Below are positions 61,318 through 64,000 of a stretch of DNA of 64,000 bases, piece by piece. Position 1 is the stretch's first letter. Each line of letters opens with the position of its first letter. Source of the DNA: Eubacteriales bacterium (GTDB lineage: Bacteria; Bacillota; Clostridia; Lachnospirales; Lachnospiraceae); NCBI GenBank assembly GCA_030536995.1, contig JAUNOY010000007.1, forward strand, positions 62,001-126,000, written 5' to 3'. Both the position numbers and the translations under genes were made by a program. The notes under the pieces were generated by a model, which worked only from the letters and a program-made list of their open reading frames with translations, was not told the origin of the DNA and did not search any database.

Positions 61318-61647
61318 CTACATATTTTTGTTTGGAACAGGGCGGATACCCTTACAGGTAATCTTCTCCACTAATACAGGGAAGTTTCCTCTCTGCACAT
61401 AAGGGGCATAAACTGGTTCTTCCAGTTCCACCACAGCATAAGGCTCAATCTTCGGAAGTTCCGTTGCTTCCAAGCGAATATCCACGCTGTTCCCAAGCTT
61501 CATGCTTCCAAGATGAAGTTTTAAGGCTTCCACTTCCTCTGTTTTCTTCTTACTGTCTTTATCATAGCGGTAACAGTTATCCGCACCCATGAAACGAAGT
61601 TCTCCAAATGCTTCTTTTACCTGTTCTTTTGTCAATGTAATCTGCAT
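61318..61647 (-). CDS. DUF961-like protein (Tn916 Orf23/YdcP type)
   Basis: The 109-residue protein has FGELRFMGADNCYRYD near the start, TEEVEALKLHLGSM, and the late PKIEPYAVVELEEPVYAPYV, resembling Tn916 Orf23 and YdcP of ICEBs1. Their role is unsettled, though in ICEBs1 relatives help plasmid-like replication of the excised circle. AAAGGA lies six bases before the ATG. It is the first gene of the int-ward operon and faces the repressor promoter region. There is no second DUF961 copy. Confidence 0.7.
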   Translation of the reverse strand: MQITLTKEQVKEAFGELRFMGADNCYRYDKDSKKKTEEVEALKLHLGSMKLGNSVDIRLEATELPKIEPYAVVELEEPVYAPYVQRGNFPVLVEKITCKGIRPVPNKNM

Positions 61648-61724
61648 ACACGTTCCTTTCTCCCCGTTGAACCGATAGGTCAGTTTCTCATATTTTCATT
61701 TTCATATTTACGACGTCGATTTTT

Positions 61725-61807
61725 AGTTCAGTTATTTCTGAACTTAATTGTATATTAGCACAGACGCATTCGTTTTGCAATACAAAGTTTAGTTTTTTAT
61801 AAACTTT
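61725..61807. promoter_or_regulatory. Divergent promoters sharing one -35 box, with operator palindromes
   Basis: The palindrome TTGCAA (61775-61780) serves both strands: plus-strand -10 TATAAA at 61798-61803 and minus-strand -10 TAATAT at 61752-61757, each 17 nt away. AGTTCAG-N6-CTGAACT (61725-61744) lies at the start of the minus transcript, and AAAGTTTA-N8-TAAACTTT (61784-61807) overlaps the plus promoter. These look like repressor operators in a lysogeny-type switch. Confidence 0.65.
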
Positions 61808-61899
61808 TTATTTTCTTTTTTCTGAACTTGTGGTATAGTGTCCTTAGATGATAAGATATGAGCAGTTATAACGAGATATGGAAAGAGAGGTTTTTTCAG

Positions 61900-62583
61900 A
61901 TGAATACAGTCGCAGAACGGATTAAATTTGCCATGAAAGCAAAAAATAAAAAACAGGTGGATATAGTCAAAGATACTGGTATCAGCAAAGGGGCGTTCAG
62001 TTCTTATCTTTCGGGACAGTACAACCCGAAAGCCGATAAAATGGAACTGATTGCTGACTCCTTAGATGTAGACTTGCGGTGGCTTTACGGACAAAATGTG
62101 CCTATGGAACATACAAGCCAAAATAACAATGCCCTGCAATATGTCTTTTATAACAACTCCTGTTCCGAATATCTTCTTGATAATTTAGACGATATATATA
62201 TTGCCATGATGACCCAGTATGCCGCCCTTATTCCACGCTTTTATGTTCTTGTCAATCGTGCTGGAAATGCAATGCACATATTACCTTTATTTTTGAAAGA
62301 GGATAGTTCCCAATTCTATGAATGTCCGTCTGATTTCTTCTATTCCGACAGGCATACTATTTTTACAAGAGATTTTGAAAGCATTCACATGGTATTAACA
62401 ACTGCCACAATTTACTATTACGGAATTGATACAAAGACCTATGAACCAAGAGTTACCAAACTTTCCTACTCACAGACTGACGATTGCTTTTATATCGACA
62501 ATGAAGTACATGATTGTCACATAAAAGCATTTGAAAAAGAAGTGATAAAAGAAGCACTTTACTTAAAGAATAACGCCCAGTAA
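61900..62583 (+). CDS. XRE-family transcriptional repressor
   Basis: The 227-residue protein has an N-terminal helix-turn-helix (about 5-62: AERIKFAMKAKNKKQVDIV, then GISKGAFSSYLSGQYNP). A C-terminal domain (80-227) lacks the Ser-Lys dyad of S24 peptidases, so it is not a self-cleaving CI-type repressor. It is transcribed away from the int operon, and operators lie between. It probably keeps the element silent. The ATG at 61900 has GAGAGG nine bases upstream and is preferred over a start at 61858. Confidence 0.85.
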   Translation: MNTVAERIKFAMKAKNKKQVDIVKDTGISKGAFSSYLSGQYNPKADKMELIADSLDVDLRWLYGQNVPMEHTSQNNNALQYVFYNNSCSEYLLDNLDDIYIAMMTQYAALIPRFYVLVNRAGNAMHILPLFLKEDSSQFYECPSDFFYSDRHTIFTRDFESIHMVLTTATIYYYGIDTKTYEPRVTKLSYSQTDDCFYIDNEVHDCHIKAFEKEVIKEALYLKNNAQ

Positions 62584-62590
62584 CAGACAA

Positions 62591-62625
62591 GAGGACTTGC
62601 AAGGTTTCTGACCTTTCAAGTCCTC
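62591..62625. terminator. Hairpin after the repressor gene
   Basis: GAGGACTTG and CAAGTCCTC form a stem, with inner AGGT and ACCT pairing. The T tract is weak, so this may be a poor terminator. Confidence 0.55.
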
Positions 62626-62660
62626 TGCTGTATCATGGTGCTGTTGGCTGTGTCCGTTCC

Positions 62661-62706
62661 GTCAAGGACTGCCCTACGGCGTATCGGCTTCGCCTTGATC
62701 CTTGAC
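62661..62706. repeat. GC-rich inverted repeat between repressor and anti-sigma genes
   Basis: GTCAAGGA (62661-62668) and TCCTTGAC (62699-62706) enclose an inner GGCG/CGCC pair. The block is markedly richer in GC than the surrounding element. Purpose unknown; a mobilisation-related or regulatory site is possible. Confidence 0.5.
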
Positions 62707-62719
62707 CTCACTACACACC

Positions 62720-63307
62720 TTATTTTATTTTCTCATCTACCAATTCTCCATTTTCAATCACAATTATTCTGTCTTTAAATTCTAATATCCACTGATGTGG
62801 TTCTCCACTTCTATTACTCTCTCCTTCTAAGCGAACCATATTTTTATCATTCCCCCATATATTTCGAGCATACATAACTTTCAAACTAGATTTATTCTCA
62901 TCCGTTGCCCCCGAAAAATTCAACTCATATCCTGGTTTCCCTTGCAGTGTAAGATAAGCCGTATCCCCTTGCACTCCATAATTTAAAATAACATTTTCAT
63001 ACATTGCTACACCATGTGTCAAGTGGAAACCAACTCCCATAAGAACTCCCGACAAAATAAACGCTCCAACGAATATTCCTAATGCTTTTCTTCTATTTTT
63101 TTTCTTGATTTTTTTAATCAAATTTACATCTTCAATTTCTTCATTTGTTATCACTGAAAAATTGTCGATTCCCCCTGTCATTTCCTGATAGTACTTTTGA
63201 CATTCTTCACAATTTTTCAAGTGTTTTTCAATTTCTTGATTACTTTCTTTGCTTGTCAATCCATCAATATATAGAGGTAACAAATCTCTAATCATTTCAC
63301 ATTTCAT
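62720..63307 (-). CDS. Zinc-finger anti-sigma factor, membrane-anchored
   Basis: The 195-residue protein has an N-terminal zf-HC2-type domain (His29, Cys33, Cys36 in KHLKNCEECQKYY, with Cys3). One membrane helix follows (about 75-95: LGIFVGAFILSGVLMGVGF), and then an extracytoplasmic domain of about 100 residues with no recognised fold. It should hold the co-encoded ECF sigma at the membrane until signal. Its start overlaps the sigma gene by 11 nt. AT-rich codon use agrees with an element-borne origin. Confidence 0.85.
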   Translation of the reverse strand: MKCEMIRDLLPLYIDGLTSKESNQEIEKHLKNCEECQKYYQEMTGGIDNFSVITNEEIEDVNLIKKIKKKNRRKALGIFVGAFILSGVLMGVGFHLTHGVAMYENVILNYGVQGDTAYLTLQGKPGYELNFSGATDENKSSLKVMYARNIWGNDKNMVRLEGESNRSGEPHQWILEFKDRIIVIENGELVDEKIK

Positions 63308-63782
63308 GGTTACTCTCCTTTCTTATTCTTTGCTTTCCACGATAAAAAGTCACTCTTGCCCAATTTTCATCTTTACCCATAATTTCTCCAATTTCTTTAA
63401 ATGTAAAATCGGCATTTAATCTCAAATACATAACTTCTCGCACCGGCTCTTCCAACAAATGAAGCTTTTTATACAACTCTATTACTTCCATTTTCTGTAT
63501 TGCCGAATTTTCTGTGATTTTCTGACAAGTAGTTTCTTCTACATATTCTGCCACTACTTCTCTATCTTTCTTCTTTAATTCTTTATACCATAAATGCTTT
63601 GCAATCGAACATAACCATACATATATCTTACAGTCACCACGAAAACTATCAATAGATTTTAGGGCTTGAAAAAAAGTTTCTTGTGTGAGTTCTTCGCTTA
63701 AATGTGCATCATGACAAAGGCTAAATAAAAATTTATATACTTGTGGCATATATTTTCGATAGATTTCTACCATTTCTTCCAT
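63297..63782 (-). CDS. ECF-type RNA polymerase sigma factor
   Basis: The 161-residue sigma factor has region 2 (about 8-75: SEELTQETFFQALKSIDSFR; IYVWLCSIAKHLWYKE) and region 4 (about 105-155: REVMYLRLNADFTFKEIGEI; WARVTFYRGKQRIRKE). AGGAGG lies seven bases before the ATG. It forms a unit with the overlapping anti-sigma gene. No obvious target gene lies inside the element, so it may act on host genes or its own promoter. Confidence 0.9.
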   Translation of the reverse strand: MEEMVEIYRKYMPQVYKFLFSLCHDAHLSEELTQETFFQALKSIDSFRGDCKIYVWLCSIAKHLWYKELKKKDREVVAEYVEETTCQKITENSAIQKMEVIELYKKLHLLEEPVREVMYLRLNADFTFKEIGEIMGKDENWARVTFYRGKQRIRKESNHEM

Positions 63783-63807
63783 ACTCTACCCTCCTTTACC
63801 TATATGT

Positions 63808-63831
63808 ACTTTACATATATTTTTCGTTACA
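63808..63831 (-). promoter_or_regulatory. Candidate autoregulated ECF promoter
   Basis: TGTAAC (63826-63831) upstream of the sigma gene resembles ECF -35 elements. The matching -10 is not clear (GTACATATAG is at about the right distance), so this is tentative. Confidence 0.25.
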
Positions 63832-63850
63832 CAAATTTTTTAATTTTTAA

Positions 63851-63888
63851 AAATGGCGTAGATAATGTTCCCACTACCTACGCCATTT
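63851..63888. terminator. 11-bp inverted repeat near the right end, terminator-like
   Basis: AAATGGCGTAG and CTACGCCATTT pair perfectly around a 16-nt loop. TTTTTAAAAATT follows on the minus strand, so it could stop transcripts coming from beyond the window. Confidence 0.5.
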
Positions 63889-63908
63889 CTCATTACATCT
63901 TTGAAATA

Positions 63909-63954
63909 TTTACTCCATTTTCTTTCAATCTTTACTCCAAATTTACTCCATTTT
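63909..63954 (+). repeat. Right TTTACTCCA repeats (candidate integrase arm sites)
   Basis: Copies start at 63909 (TTTACTCCATTTT), 63931 (TTTACTCCAAATTTA) and 63942 (TTTACTCCATTTT). They match the left-end copies in sequence and orientation, supporting the right boundary of the mobile element just beyond. Confidence 0.6.
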
Positions 63955-64000
63955 AAAAATCTGTTACGATATTTTGCGGTATTCTACGATACCTTTTCTT

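Larger units (their letters stand above)
58628..63975. mobile_element. Integrative mobilisable element, about 5.3 kb (bounds approximate)
   Basis: The region is AT-richer than its flanks. It carries integrase, excisionase, a MobT/Rep_trans-type protein, a DUF961-like gene, an XRE repressor, and an ECF sigma/anti-sigma pair. TTTACTCCA repeats occur just inside both ends. A weak shared word TTACGNTNTTTT (58628-58639 and 63964-63975, 10 of 12 identical) may mark the crossover sites. No coupling protein or secretion genes are present, so it would need a helper conjugative element to move. The right end could lie beyond the window. Confidence 0.7.

Noticed and set aside
1-64000. tRNA, rRNA, CRISPR array or transposase genes
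   Set aside because: All gaps were read; none shows a tRNA cloverleaf with a TTCGA loop, rRNA sequence, regularly spaced repeats or a transposase frame.

Overview
The window reads as one contiguous piece of the chromosome of a strictly anaerobic Gram-positive Clostridia, most likely a Lachnospiraceae gut bacterium. The clues are a complete Rnf complex (rnfCDGEAB), a Na+-pump decarboxylase/transcarboxylase operon, a T-box leader, ECF and WalR-type regulatory sites, a Cys-rich chorion-like small protein, and low-to-mid GC with AGGAGG ribosome binding sites. Most genes lie on the minus strand in long, tightly packed operons, often with 1-20 nt overlaps. No tRNA, rRNA, CRISPR array or insertion sequence was recognised.

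Layout. 1-6 kb: zapA, a U32 peptidase-family protein, an ftsW-type SEDS gene and the start of a penicillin-binding protein, preceded by ruvA-ruvB. 6-12 kb: rnfCDGEAB with a CmpB-family membrane protein upstream. 12-17 kb: a plus-strand RNase H-like gene, then a minus operon of an HI0933-type flavoprotein, cmk, ispH and a ribosomal S1 homologue. 17-22.5 kb: an acyl-CoA carboxyltransferase, OadG, biotin carrier, OadB and OadA in one operon with a near-consensus promoter. 22.6-29 kb: an ABC exporter, a phosphoesterase, scpA, scpB, a phospholipase C-like protein and a DD-carboxypeptidase. 29-33 kb: a second DD-carboxypeptidase, a split chromate transporter and a cardiolipin synthase. 33-37.7 kb: rpsU, alaS and tyrS, with a tyrosine T-box. 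37.7-42.3 kb: a membrane-anchored MutS-like ATPase, a repeat-bearing cell wall hydrolase with a WalR-type box, and a cluster of small unknown genes including one of 49 codons. 42.3-47.8 kb: a seven-gene operon yicC-remA-gmk-rpoZ-rimO-pgsA-cinA. 47.9-51.3 kb: rqcH and an ABC-F ATPase. 51.3-58.4 kb: a two-component system wrapped around an ABC exporter, with acetyltransferase, arsC, transglutaminase-like, methyltransferase, peptide deformylase and small-kinase genes.

58.6-64.0 kb looks like an integrated mobile element of about 5.3 kb. It carries a tyrosine integrase, an excisionase that seems to start at AUC, a MobT/Rep_trans-type protein behind paired hairpins (candidate oriT), a DUF961-like gene, a divergent XRE repressor, and an ECF sigma factor with its zinc-finger anti-sigma as apparent cargo. 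Copies of TTTACTCCA sit at both ends, as expected for integrase arm sites. The right junction is close to or beyond the window edge.

How the parts may work together: Rnf and the decarboxylase operon both couple redox or decarboxylation chemistry to an ion gradient. The SEDS/PBP genes, two carboxypeptidases, hydrolase and cardiolipin synthase serve the envelope. The mobile element has a compact genetic switch in which divergent promoters appear to share one palindromic -35 box beside the repressor operators.
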